DNA of 64,000 bases from Multivorans sp965116445 (GTDB lineage Bacteria > Acidobacteriota > Thermoanaerobaculia > Multivoradales > Multivoraceae): positions 3,224,001 to 3,288,000 of the forward strand of contig OZ220688.1 in NCBI GenBank assembly GCA_965116445.1, in the 5' to 3' direction. Every line of letters begins with the position of its first letter. The stretch's first letter is position 1. The notes under the pieces were generated by a model. The model was not told the origin of the DNA and did no database searches. It saw nothing but the letters and a program-made list of their open reading frames with translations. The position numbers and the translations under genes are program-made. Positions 45,538 through 54,445 of this stretch are shown piece by piece.

Positions 45538-46579
45538 GGGGACCCCTGACGGCGACCCGCGACTCTGGGAGATCCAGTTCCACAGCCCTCGCGGCCGGGT
45601 GCGCTACCTGACGCTGACGAAGTTGTCCCTGCAGCTCGCCCTGGCGGTTGCCGTCGTCTTTCTCGGGTTCTTCGTCAACGCCGTCGTGGCGGCGCCGGGC
45701 GTGGTGCAGGTCGCATTGTTTCGGGCTGACCAGGTCGAGCTGGTCGAGGCGCGCCAGCGGTTCGGGGAGAGGTTCGACGCCCTGATGGGACGCTACGGGG
45801 AGATGCGTCGCGTGGCCTCCGATCTCGACAACCGGCTCTGCAAGGTGGTGCTCGCCTACGGTGTCGCAGGCGTCGCCGCGGACGCCTGCGGCCGGCCTCC
45901 CGGTCCAGTCAACGCAACGGGAGCGACGATCTCGGAGGACCGGGTGCGCTCCGTGCGGACCGCGATCGAGGATGACGTGGAGAGCGTCGCCGCTCGCTTC
46001 GCGAGCCGGCTGGAGGCCGCGGTCGAGGTCGAGGCTTCGCGCCCTGACCTGGTCGAGGTCACGCCGTTCGCCTCTCCTCTGGCTGGTGATGACTTCGTTC
46101 TCGTCGCCCATTTCGGAGAGACGACGAACCGGGTGACCGGGGCGGCCGAGTTTCACGTCGGCATCGATCTCGCGGCTTCCGCCGGCGCGCCGGTGCGGGC
46201 CACCGCGGATGGCCGGGTGACCTTCGCCGGTCGCGGCTCCGCGCTGGGACCCGGGTGGAGACGGTACGGTCGGATGCTGGGGATTCGCCACGGCGACGGC
46301 TTCATCACCATCTTCGGTCACCTGGAAGCGACCGGGATCGGCGCTGGACGGAATGTCGAGCGCGGCCAGACGATCGGTTCGGTCGGGGCAACCGGCTGGA
46401 GCGTGGAGCCGAACCTGCACTACGCGGTCCTGAAGCGCGGGCGCGATGGGAGCTACAGGTACGTCGACCCGAGGATTCACATCCTCGACTACCGCTGGAA
46501 CAACGAGCAGGCCATCGTCTCCGGAGTCGTAGCGACGCCGGAGGCTCTTCCGCCGCTGCCGGCGACCCTTCTGAGATAA
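45530..46579 (+). CDS. Membrane-anchored M23 (LytM) peptidase-like protein
   Basis: The start at 45530 overlaps the flavoprotein stop and gives 349 aa. One membrane helix lies at about residues 36-56 (LQLALAVAVVFLGFFVNAVV). A helical periplasmic region follows, and then a LytM domain: FHVGIDLAA with the zinc-binding His and Asp, ITIFGHLEA, and EPNLHYAVL. In active enzymes the last motif is HxH. Here the first His is replaced by Asn while the zinc ligands remain, so activity may be lost or reduced. Such proteins can act as amidase activators, as EnvC does. Confidence 0.82.
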   Translation: MAEGTPDGDPRLWEIQFHSPRGRVRYLTLTKLSLQLALAVAVVFLGFFVNAVVAAPGVVQVALFRADQVELVEARQRFGERFDALMGRYGEMRRVASDLDNRLCKVVLAYGVAGVAADACGRPPGPVNATGATISEDRVRSVRTAIEDDVESVAARFASRLEAAVEVEASRPDLVEVTPFASPLAGDDFVLVAHFGETTNRVTGAAEFHVGIDLAASAGAPVRATADGRVTFAGRGSALGPGWRRYGRMLGIRHGDGFITIFGHLEATGIGAGRNVERGQTIGSVGATGWSVEPNLHYAVLKRGRDGSYRYVDPRIHILDYRWNNEQAIVSGVVATPEALPPLPATLLR

Positions 46580-46641
46580 GAGGGGGTTGCTGAGATAGAA
46601 AGCGGCGCACTGGACCGGAGGCGACACGGAGTGATTTGCGC

Positions 46642-47298
46642 ATGAAGTACCGAGCTGTGATCTTCGACCTGGGGGGCGTGGTCTTCGGATCTCCCCTGCA
46701 TGCGATCCGGCGCTACGAGCTGGCGAACGGGATCGAGGAGAACTTCGTCAACCGTCTGGTCGTTTCGGCCGGGCCGGCGGGATCCTGGCAACGGATGGAG
46801 CGGGGCGAACTGGTCATGGGGCCGGGTTTCTTCGCCGCCTTCGACCGCGATGTCAGGGCGGTCGATCCGGCGGTCGCCGAGCGGTTCTCGGCCGAGGCGA
46901 TGATGGCGGCGATCGCCGAGGAGTCCGGATCGCGGCCGCAGATGATCGACGCCCTGCGCCGGCTTCGGGCGGACGGCTACACGGTGGCGGCGCTGACGAA
47001 CAACTGGGTCAGCGAGAAGGAGAGGGAACCGAAGGACGCCGAAGAGGCCGCGATGCGGGCGGAAGTCCGCGCCCTGTTCGATCACTACATCGAGTCGAGC
47101 GTCGTCGGCCTGCGCAAACCGGACCCGGCTATCTATGAGTTGGCCTGCGGTCGAATCGGGGTGGAGTTCAGCGAGGCGGTCTTCCTGGACGACATCGGGT
47201 CGAACCTGAAGGCGGCGCGCGCGCTCGGCATGACGACGATCAAGGTGGACGACCCGGATGAGGCCCTGGCCGAGCTCTGGCGGACGCTGAGCGGCTGA
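46642..47298 (+). CDS. HAD family hydrolase
   Basis: The ATG at 46642 gives 218 aa. HAD motifs are present: YRAVIFDLGGVVF, with the nucleophile Asp; VAALTNNW for motif II; LRKPDPAIYELA with the motif III Lys; and VFLDDIGSNLKAA as motif IV. The FDLGG form is common in epoxide hydrolase-like and phosphatase members. The substrate is unknown. It follows the M23 gene by 62 bp and may share its transcript. Confidence 0.88.
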   Translation: MKYRAVIFDLGGVVFGSPLHAIRRYELANGIEENFVNRLVVSAGPAGSWQRMERGELVMGPGFFAAFDRDVRAVDPAVAERFSAEAMMAAIAEESGSRPQMIDALRRLRADGYTVAALTNNWVSEKEREPKDAEEAAMRAEVRALFDHYIESSVVGLRKPDPAIYELACGRIGVEFSEAVFLDDIGSNLKAARALGMTTIKVDDPDEALAELWRTLSG

Positions 47299-47325
47299 GA
47301 CTGGGTGCGCCGGCCTTCCGGGACT

Positions 47326-47420
47326 GGGTGCGCCGGCCTGCCATCCGCGCGCCCGCTGACGGGCGCGCGGACTGGTTCGCGGGTGGCGCGGAATCGCGCC
47401 ACCCGGGTTCTGGCCGGCAT
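47326..47420 (+). repeat. Dispersed double-hairpin repeat, copy 3
   Basis: This copy has CCGCGCGCCCG-ctga-CGGGCGCGCGG and GGTGGCGCGGAATCGCGCCACC, and ends in TTCTGGCCGGCAT as copy 1 does in reverse. It is preceded by a partial duplication of ACTGGGTGCGCCGGCC (47300 and 47323). It lies between the convergent HAD and lipoprotein genes. Confidence 0.88.
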
Positions 47421-47433
47421 CTGGCGCGCAGCG

Positions 47434-48219
47434 CTACTCGGGCCTGGTGAACGTGAGCTCGACCATGGCGGCGATCCCGTCGAGCAGGGTGACGGGGGAC
47501 TTCAGGGTCCCCAGGCGTTCGTGCCACGCCTCGATCTCGTAGGTGCCGGCGGGCAGGCCGGGGATCTCGAACGAACCGTCGGCCCCGGTGACGGCGAAGT
47601 AGGGGTGACTGAACACGCCGAGGTAGGTCGACATCCAGGGGTGAACGTCGCACTTGATCCGGAAGGCCGGTTCCTCGTCGGTGAACGAGAAGGTGGCCCG
47701 CTTGATGGCCCCCGGCATCGCACGGTTGAAGGGGCGGTTGACCTCGGACAGCGAATGGACGTTGTGGAGGAGGTCGTCGGAGTTCAGGACCTCGAGTTCC
47801 TGGCCGACCATGATGCCGGCGACATGGGGCGTGTACTTGCAGCCCTGCTGGTCGATAAGGGTTGGCTCCGCGACGGGATACGGGCCGCCGGGGAGGCCGT
47901 TGACCACGTAGACGAGAACGTTGGCGAGACCGGACTGTTCGTCGACCTCGAGAATCTCCGGGTAGACGGCCTCGGTGTGCTTGGCGGCGCAGGCCGGGTC
48001 GGCGTCCATGTTCAGCGGCTGCAGCGCGGGCAGGTCGCCGTCGTAGCGGATGGCGCCGGCGATCGTGCTGCCGCCGAGCGGCTCCGTAGGCGGCGCCTGA
48101 GCCTCCGGTTCGGTCTGGCCGGCGTCGCCGCCTTCGCCGCCGCAGCCGCTCAGGCCGGCAAGCGCCAGAAGGAGGATGGGAAGTGCGAATCCACGGGGGG
48201 AGTACTTGAAGTCGATCAT
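47434..48219 (-). CDS. Lipoprotein with cupredoxin/carboxypeptidase-regulatory-like fold
   Basis: The ATG at 48219 gives 261 aa with a lipobox, LAGLSGC, so the mature protein is lipid-anchored. The body has GCKYTPHVAGIMVGQELEVL, LLHNVHSLSEVN and FRIKCDVHPWMSTYLGVF. The His and Cys residues are spaced as in secreted blue-copper-like proteins. A terminal GTYEIEAWHE follows, the carboxypeptidase regulatory-like repeat. It is a paralogue of the protein at 51883, sharing most of these blocks. Both sit beside the Act and cox genes, so a role in copper handling or electron transfer is plausible but not shown. Confidence 0.72.
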   Translation of the reverse strand: MIDFKYSPRGFALPILLLALAGLSGCGGEGGDAGQTEPEAQAPPTEPLGGSTIAGAIRYDGDLPALQPLNMDADPACAAKHTEAVYPEILEVDEQSGLANVLVYVVNGLPGGPYPVAEPTLIDQQGCKYTPHVAGIMVGQELEVLNSDDLLHNVHSLSEVNRPFNRAMPGAIKRATFSFTDEEPAFRIKCDVHPWMSTYLGVFSHPYFAVTGADGSFEIPGLPAGTYEIEAWHERLGTLKSPVTLLDGIAAMVELTFTRPE

Positions 48220-48377
48220 GGCGGCTATTCTATGGGCCTTCACCTCAGCCGGTGGGGGCGGAATCGGGGCTCCACGGCCCGTTTTCCTTGACCCGGATGG
48301 GGGCCGGTGTTAGCTTCCCCGCGATTCGTGGCCCGACCCGCCCTCAGGGGGTACGACGCCCTACTTCTTCGCCCTCG

Positions 48378-49838
48378 ATGGCACAGAGTCAGGACAACAC
48401 TCACGAGCCCGTCACCGGACGTGCGCCGCTGATTGTCGGCGGCTACGACTTCCGTTCGATGACGGAGGCCGTTGCGGTCCCGGTGGAACGCAAGACGCCG
48501 CTCGGCTGGTGGTTCTTCTTCCTGCCGTCGCTTGCGCTGCTTGGCCTGTTCGGCGTCTCGATCGGCTGGCTGTTCTGGGAGGGCACCGGCATCTGGGGCC
48601 TGAACAACCCGGTCAACTGGGGCTTCGCGATCGTCAACTTCGTCTTCTGGGTCGGCATCGGCCACGCCGGCACCCTGATTTCGGCGATCCTGTTCCTGTT
48701 CCGGCAGAAGTGGCGCACGTCGATCAACCGCGCCGCCGAGGCGATGACCATCTTCGCGGTCATGTGCGCGATGGTGTTCCCGGGCATCCACGTCGGCCGC
48801 GTGTGGGTCGCGTACTGGATGTTCCCGCTCCCGAACCAGATGGACATGTGGCCGAACTTCCGCAGTCCGCTGATCTGGGACGTGTTCGCGGTCTCGATCT
48901 ACGGCACGGTGTCGCTGATGTTCTGGTACGTCGGGCTGATCCCGGACCTGGCGACGATCCGGGACCGTGCGAAGACGCGGATTCGCAAGCTCGTCTACGG
49001 CACCTTCGCGCTCGGCTGGCGCGGCTCGCACCGGAACTGGCTGCACTACGAGCGGGCCTACCTGATGCTGGCCGGGCTGGCGACGCCGCTGGTTCTCTCG
49101 GTCCACTCCGTCGTGTCGATGGACTTCGCCACCGCGCAGTTGCCCGGCTGGCACACGACGATCTTCCCGCCCTACTTCGTCGCCGGCGCGATCTTCTCCG
49201 GCTTCGCGATGGTCATGACCCTGATGCTGATCTGCCGGGTCCTGTTCGAGATGGAGGACATCATCACGATGCGCCACCTCGAGAACATGGCCAAGATCAT
49301 GCTGCTGACCGGCTGCATGGTCGGCTACGCGTACGCGATCGAGATGTTCATCGCCTGGTACAGCGGCAACCCGTACGAGCAGTTCGCCTTCGCCAACCGG
49401 GCCCTCGGACCCTACGCGTGGGCCTACTGGATCATGGTGAGCTGCAACGTGATCACGCCGCAGTTGTTCTGGTTCAAGAAGTTGCGCAACCACATCGGCT
49501 GGCTGTTCGTCTCCTCCATCCTGATCAACATCGGCATGTGGTTCGAGCGCTTCGTGATCGTCGCCTCGTCCCTGCACCGCGACTTCCTGCCCGCGAGTTG
49601 GGACTACTACCAGGCGACGTTCTGGGACTTCGCCTCCCTGATCGGCAGCTTTGGCCTGTTCTTCACGATGTTCTGCCTGTTCGCCCGCTTCCTGCCCATG
49701 GTGGCGACCGCGGAGGTCAAGACGGTGCTGCCGGAGGCGGATCCGCACCAGGGCGAGGAACTCGTCCGCGTCGTGAGGGGCGGCTCGGACACAGACGCGG
49801 CGGCGCAGCCGGCGCCGGCCGGCGGGGGAGGGGCCTGA
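48378..49838 (+). CDS. actC: Alternative complex III subunit ActC (NrfD-like)
   Basis: The ATG at 48378 gives 486 aa with about ten membrane helices. The N-terminal RAPLIVGGYDFRSMTEAV and the helices up to IGHAGTLISAILFLFRQKW match the NrfD/PsrC family member of the Act complex. ActC binds menaquinol and is the membrane core. A conserved GIHVGRVWVAYWMFPLPNQ segment follows. It starts the actC-actD-actF run; actA and actB, which usually precede it, are missing, and the gene upstream is on the other strand. Confidence 0.9.
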   Translation: MAQSQDNTHEPVTGRAPLIVGGYDFRSMTEAVAVPVERKTPLGWWFFFLPSLALLGLFGVSIGWLFWEGTGIWGLNNPVNWGFAIVNFVFWVGIGHAGTLISAILFLFRQKWRTSINRAAEAMTIFAVMCAMVFPGIHVGRVWVAYWMFPLPNQMDMWPNFRSPLIWDVFAVSIYGTVSLMFWYVGLIPDLATIRDRAKTRIRKLVYGTFALGWRGSHRNWLHYERAYLMLAGLATPLVLSVHSVVSMDFATAQLPGWHTTIFPPYFVAGAIFSGFAMVMTLMLICRVLFEMEDIITMRHLENMAKIMLLTGCMVGYAYAIEMFIAWYSGNPYEQFAFANRALGPYAWAYWIMVSCNVITPQLFWFKKLRNHIGWLFVSSILINIGMWFERFVIVASSLHRDFLPASWDYYQATFWDFASLIGSFGLFFTMFCLFARFLPMVATAEVKTVLPEADPHQGEELVRVVRGGSDTDAAAQPAPAGGGGA

Positions 49839-49839
49839 C

Positions 49840-50439
49840 ATGGGTCTGATGCACCTCGAAGTCCCCGAGGCGTCCGGCGGCTACAGCCACTACGGCGTGC
49901 TGGCCCGCTTCAGGACGGCGAAGGCGCTTTACCGTGCTTGCGAGGCGGTTCGGGACGCGGGCTACTCGAAGTGGGACGCGTTGACTCCCTTCCCGGTCCA
50001 CGGCCTGGAGAAGGCGATGGGCCTCAAGCCGTCCAAGCTGCCGTTCCTCGTGTTGACGACCGGCCTGACCGGCGCCGGGCTGGGGTTCGGCCTCCAGAGC
50101 TGGGTTCACATCATGGCCTATCCGCTCGTCATCAGCGGCAAGCCGCTGTTCACGTGGCCGGCGTTCGTGCCGGTGACCTTCGAGCTCGGCGTGCTCGGCG
50201 CGGCGCTGGGCGCGGTGCTCGGCATGTTCGCCTTGAACAAGCTGCCCACCTACCACCATCCGTTGTTCCGCTCCGAGACGTTCGCCCGGGTCACCGATGA
50301 CGGCCTCTTCATCGCGATCGAGTCCTGGGATCCGAAGTATGACGATCAGGGTACGGCCGACTTCCTGAGCGGCCTGGGCGCGGTCGAGGTCGAGCATGTG
50401 CCGATCGAGGACCCGCCGGACGACGAGGGCAACGCATGA
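49840..50439 (+). CDS. actD: Alternative complex III subunit ActD (DUF3341)
   Basis: The product has 199 aa and begins 1 nt after actC. The soluble N-terminal part contains SHYGVLARFRTAKALYRACE and WDALTPFPVHGLEKAMGL, the signature of DUF3341. Two membrane helices follow (LPFLVLTTGLTGAGLGFGLQ and GVLGAALGAVLGMFALNKL). An acidic C-terminus ends in an ATGA overlap with actF. ActD is an integral subunit of unknown detail in the quinol:cytochrome oxidoreductase. Confidence 0.92.
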   Translation: MGLMHLEVPEASGGYSHYGVLARFRTAKALYRACEAVRDAGYSKWDALTPFPVHGLEKAMGLKPSKLPFLVLTTGLTGAGLGFGLQSWVHIMAYPLVISGKPLFTWPAFVPVTFELGVLGAALGAVLGMFALNKLPTYHHPLFRSETFARVTDDGLFIAIESWDPKYDDQGTADFLSGLGAVEVEHVPIEDPPDDEGNA

Positions 50440-51671
50440 GCCACGGACCGCGCATCGTTCGTCTGGACCAGCTCGTCATCCGGCCCGGCAGCCTGTGGGC
50501 TCGCCTGCCGCTTTACGCCGGCGCGGTCGGGGTCGTGTTCACCGTGATCTCCGTCGTCCTGGCGATGGGCTCCGAGGAGAACGCGAAGCAGTTCTTCCAC
50601 TCCTGGCTGGTGGCGGTCATCTTCTTCCTCGGCATCGGTCTCGGCTGCCTTTTCTTCGTGCTGATCCACCATGCGGCGAAGGCGGGTTGGGGCGTCGTCG
50701 TGCGCAGGCTGGCCGAGAACCTCGCATGCGCGGTGCCGTTGCTGGCGCTGCTCTTCATCCCGGTCGTCTTCTATGGGATGTACGACCTGTTCCACTGGAC
50801 CCACGCCGACGCGGTGGCGCACGACCGGCTGCTCCAGGGCAAGCAGCCCTGGCTGAACGAAAGCGGCTTCTGGCTTCGCGCGGTCGTCTACTTCGCCGTC
50901 TGGACGGGACTGGCGCTGTTCTTCCGGAACGCCTCGCGGCGGCAGGACGCCAGCGGGGACGAAGCGCTCTCCCGGCGGATGGCCCGATTCAGCCCGCCGG
51001 CCATCGCCCTCTTCGCCTTGACTCTGACCTTTGCCGGATTCGACTGGCTCATGTCGCTCGAGCCGCACTGGTACTCGACGATGTTCGGCGTCTACTTCTT
51101 CGCCGGCGCGATCGTTTCGGCTTTGGCGGCCCTGACCGTTCTCACCCTGTTGCTCGAATCGGCGGGCTACTTCCGCGGAGTGATCACCGGAGAGCACCTG
51201 CACGACCTCGGCAAGCTGCTGTTCGCCTTCACCGTGTTCTGGGCATACATCGCCTTCAGCCAGTTCTTCCTGATCTGGTACGCGAATATTCCGGAGGAGA
51301 CGAACTGGTTCCTGAGCCGGCTGCACGGCACCCCGGACAATCCGGCGAACTGGCGTCCGGCGACCCTGCTGCTGGCCATCGGCCACTTCGCGATCCCGTT
51401 CTTCTTCCTCATGCCCCGGACGATCAAGCGAAATCGGGTGCTGCTGATGGTCGGCGCCCTGTGGATGCTGGGAATGCACTTCTGGGACGTGTTCTGGCTC
51501 GTCATGCCGAACCTGCACAGGGAGATGTCCTTCAGCTTCCTCGACCTGACTTCCCTGCTTGGAGTCGGAGGGCTCTTCGTGGCGGTCACGGGCTGGCTTC
51601 TCTCTCGCGGCGCCTTGCTGCCGACGCGCGATCCGCGCCTGGTCGAGTCGCTGGCCTTCGAGAACATCTGA
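50436..51671 (+). CDS. actF: Alternative complex III subunit ActF
   Basis: The product has 411 aa and about ten membrane helices, coupled to actD by ATGA. Blocks such as FHSWLVAVIFFLGIGLGCLF, FDWLMSLEPHWYSTMFGVYF and FWAYIAFSQFFLIWYANIPE are typical of the ActF quinone-binding subunit. In complete operons a small cytochrome c gene, actE, lies between actD and actF; none is here. Electron transfer to the adjacent oxidase is the expected role. Confidence 0.92.
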   Translation: MSHGPRIVRLDQLVIRPGSLWARLPLYAGAVGVVFTVISVVLAMGSEENAKQFFHSWLVAVIFFLGIGLGCLFFVLIHHAAKAGWGVVVRRLAENLACAVPLLALLFIPVVFYGMYDLFHWTHADAVAHDRLLQGKQPWLNESGFWLRAVVYFAVWTGLALFFRNASRRQDASGDEALSRRMARFSPPAIALFALTLTFAGFDWLMSLEPHWYSTMFGVYFFAGAIVSALAALTVLTLLLESAGYFRGVITGEHLHDLGKLLFAFTVFWAYIAFSQFFLIWYANIPEETNWFLSRLHGTPDNPANWRPATLLLAIGHFAIPFFFLMPRTIKRNRVLLMVGALWMLGMHFWDVFWLVMPNLHREMSFSFLDLTSLLGVGGLFVAVTGWLLSRGALLPTRDPRLVESLAFENI

Positions 51672-51882
51672 CGCCCCGTCGCCCGACCCGCCGCACCGCC
51701 GATCCATCTTGTTCCGCGTCCCGGTCCTTGCTACGCTGCCCTCCGGTCTTAGGAGAACGTTTCCTGCATCCGGGGAAGTCATCCGGCAGTTGCTGAGCGC
51801 CACGCCGTCACGGTAGGCGCGGTCAGCCGGCCGCCACCCGGTTCATCAACCTCAACACCACCTCCCCTCAAGGAGCATCGAC

Positions 51883-52611
51883 ATGATTTCGAAGCAGACG
51901 ATCCGCGTCTGTGCTGTTCTTCTCGCCATCGCCCTGGCCTCGTCCTCGATGGCTTTCGGCGGCACGATCGTGGGCAAGATCACGTACGACGGCCGCGTGC
52001 CGAACTTCCCGCCGCTCAAGATGGGCGCCGATCCCAAGTGCGAGGCGAAGCACAGCGGCGCGGTCAAGCCGGAAACGCTCGTGCTCGGCGCCGACCAGGC
52101 CCTTGCCAACGTCTTCGTGATGATCACGAATGGTCTTGACGGCAAGAGCTTCGATGTGCCGTCCGAGCCGGTGGTCATGGACCAGAACGGCTGCATCTAC
52201 ACGCCCCACGTGATGGGTGTCCAGGTCGGCCAGCAGTTCAAGGTGAAGAACTCGGACGGCCTCTTGCACAACGTCCATTCGCTGTCCAAGGACAACCCCC
52301 CCTTCAACCGGGCGATGCCGGCCAACGTGACCGAGGCCGACTACGAGTTCGCGAAGACGGAGCGTTTCCGGATCAAGTGCGACGTCCATCCCTGGATGGG
52401 TTCCTGGGTGACCGTCGTCGACCATCCGTTCTACGCGGTGACCGGCACGGACGGCTCGTTTCGGATCGAGAACGTGCCGGCCGGCACCTACACGATCGAG
52501 GCGCGCCACGAAGTCGAGAGGTTCGGCGATGGCGGAGCCCTCACTGAGACGGTGACCGTCGGCGCCAGCGATACGCAGACCCTGAACTTCGTGTTCCAGG
52601 GCCCCCAGTAG
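51883..52611 (+). CDS. Secreted cupredoxin/carboxypeptidase-regulatory-like protein
   Basis: The product has 242 aa and a signal peptide (VLLAIALASSSMAFG) but no lipobox, unlike its paralogue at 47434. The shared blocks are NGCIYTPHVMGVQVGQQFKV, LLHNVHSLSKDNPPFNRAMP and FRIKCDVHPWMGSW, then GTYTIEARHE. The His-Cys-His-Met pattern resembles a type 1 copper site. Lying between actF and coxA, it could be a periplasmic electron carrier standing in for cytochrome c, or a copper chaperone. Both are inference. Confidence 0.72.
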   Translation: MISKQTIRVCAVLLAIALASSSMAFGGTIVGKITYDGRVPNFPPLKMGADPKCEAKHSGAVKPETLVLGADQALANVFVMITNGLDGKSFDVPSEPVVMDQNGCIYTPHVMGVQVGQQFKVKNSDGLLHNVHSLSKDNPPFNRAMPANVTEADYEFAKTERFRIKCDVHPWMGSWVTVVDHPFYAVTGTDGSFRIENVPAGTYTIEARHEVERFGDGGALTETVTVGASDTQTLNFVFQGPQ

Positions 52612-52667
52612 GTCCGCAGGCATAGCGACCGGATCGAGTTAGAAGGATCAGGAAAGGAGCGGCGTCC

Positions 52668-54425
52668 ATGGCGGAGCCCGTTCAAGCCTCACACGCACAC
52701 GAAGAACATCACCACGAGCAGAGCTTCTGGCGGAAGTTCATCTTCTCGACCGATCACAAGGTGATCGGCGTCCAGTACTCCGTTACGGGTCTGGCGTTTC
52801 TGTTCTTCGGGTTCTGTCTGATGATGATCATGCGCTGGCAACTCGCCTACCCGGGCGAGCCGATCCCGTTGATCGGCTCCCTCCTGGGCGAGAACCGGGC
52901 GCCGGGCGGCATCATGCTGCCGGATTTCTACAACGAGCTCGGCGCGATGCACGGCACGATCATGGTGTTCCTGGGCGTCGTGCCCCTGGCGGTCGGCGGC
53001 TTCGGCAACTTCGTCATGCCGCTGCAGCTCGGCGCGCCGGACATGGCGTTCCCGCGGATCAACATGCTCAGCTACTGGTGCCTGTTCCTGGGCGGCGTGA
53101 CGATGTTCGCCAGTTTCTTCCTGCCCAACGGCGCGGCTGGCAACGGCTGGACCTCCTACTCGCCGCTCGCCGACATTGCGCTCAACGGACAGACGGCGTG
53201 GCTGATCGGGATGATCTTCCTGATTACGTCGTCGCTGCTGGGCGCGGTGAACTTCATCACCACCGCGGTCCAGCTCAGGGCGCCCGGGCTGACCTGGATG
53301 CGTCTGCCGTTCTTCTGCTGGGCCCAGATCGTCACCGCCTTCCTGCTGTTGCTCGCCTTCCCGCCGCTCGAGGCCGCGGGTGTGCTTCAGTTGATGGACC
53401 GGGTCGCTGCAACCAGCTTCTTCCTGCCCGACGGGCTGGTCGTCGGCGGCGAGGTGCTCGAAGTGAGCGGTGGCGGCAGTCCGCTGCTCTGGCAGCACCT
53501 GTTCTGGTTCCTCGCCCACCCGGAGGTCTACGTCCTCATCCTGCCGGCGATGGGCATCGTCGCCGAGGTCATCGCGAACAACAGCCGGAAGCCGCTGTGG
53601 GGCTACCGCTCGATGGTGTACTCGCTGATCTTCCTCGGCTTCATGAGTTTCATCGTCTGGGCGCACCACATGTTCATCACCGGCATGGGCTCGGTGATGT
53701 CCACGTTCTTCCAGACCACGACGATGATCATCTCCATCCCGTCGGTGATCATCCTGAGCGCGCTGTTCATCTCGCTCTGGGGCGGCTCCATCCGCTACAA
53801 CACGCCGATGCTGTTCGCGCTCGGTTTCCTGCCGATGTTCGGCATCGGGGGCTTGACGGGCTTGCCGCTCGGGCTCTCGGCGGCAGACATTCCCCTGCAC
53901 GACACGTACTACGTGATCGGGCACTTCCACTACGTGGTCGCTCCGGGAACCCTGTTCGCGCTGTTCGCGGGCGTCTACTACTGGTTCCCGAAGGTGACCG
54001 GCCGCAAGATGAACGAGTTCCTGGGCAAACTCCACTTCTGGCCCTCGCTCGTCTTCATGAACGGCGTTTTCTTCCCGATGATGATCCAGGGCCTGAACGG
54101 CGTCTCCCGGCGACTCGCCGACGGCGGCATCACCTACGATTTCGCGGGCGAGGTTGCCGGTCTGAACCGGATGATGTCGGTTTCGGCCTGGTGTCTGGCG
54201 CTGGCCCAGATTCCGTTCATCATCAACTTCTTCATGAGCATCCGGAACGGCGAGAAGGCCGGCCGCAACCCCTGGAACTCGACCACCCTCGAGTGGTTGG
54301 CGCCCTCGCCGGCACCGCACGGCAATTTCGATCAGGCGATCGAGGTCACGCGGGGGCCGTACGAGTACAGCGTCCCGGGTAGCGACAAGGACTACGCTCC
54401 ACAGGCCGAACCGGCCTCCACCTGA
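52668..54425 (+). CDS. ctaD: Cytochrome c oxidase subunit I
   Basis: The product has 585 aa and about 12 membrane helices after a His-rich N-terminus. Haem and copper ligands are present: ELGAMHGTIM, LAHPEVYVLILP with the Cu_B His and cross-linked Tyr, VWAHHMF with two Cu_B histidines, and YVIGHFHYV with the haem a3 and haem a histidines. The Glu of HPEVY marks an A1-type proton channel. It catalyses O2 reduction at the inner membrane. The other oxidase subunits follow in order III, IV, unknown, II. Confidence 0.95.
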   Translation: MAEPVQASHAHEEHHHEQSFWRKFIFSTDHKVIGVQYSVTGLAFLFFGFCLMMIMRWQLAYPGEPIPLIGSLLGENRAPGGIMLPDFYNELGAMHGTIMVFLGVVPLAVGGFGNFVMPLQLGAPDMAFPRINMLSYWCLFLGGVTMFASFFLPNGAAGNGWTSYSPLADIALNGQTAWLIGMIFLITSSLLGAVNFITTAVQLRAPGLTWMRLPFFCWAQIVTAFLLLLAFPPLEAAGVLQLMDRVAATSFFLPDGLVVGGEVLEVSGGGSPLLWQHLFWFLAHPEVYVLILPAMGIVAEVIANNSRKPLWGYRSMVYSLIFLGFMSFIVWAHHMFITGMGSVMSTFFQTTTMIISIPSVIILSALFISLWGGSIRYNTPMLFALGFLPMFGIGGLTGLPLGLSAADIPLHDTYYVIGHFHYVVAPGTLFALFAGVYYWFPKVTGRKMNEFLGKLHFWPSLVFMNGVFFPMMIQGLNGVSRRLADGGITYDFAGEVAGLNRMMSVSAWCLALAQIPFIINFFMSIRNGEKAGRNPWNSTTLEWLAPSPAPHGNFDQAIEVTRGPYEYSVPGSDKDYAPQAEPAST

Positions 54426-54445
54426 CCGTTCGAGGACCTGAAGAG

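Noticed and set aside
48240..49841. 533-aa ORF on the minus strand
   Set aside because: It is antisense to actC, with a shadow composition typical of frames opposite membrane-protein genes.
52689..54320. 543-aa ORF on the minus strand
   Set aside because: It is antisense to the oxidase subunit I gene and full of His, Glu and Arg repeats; no family features.
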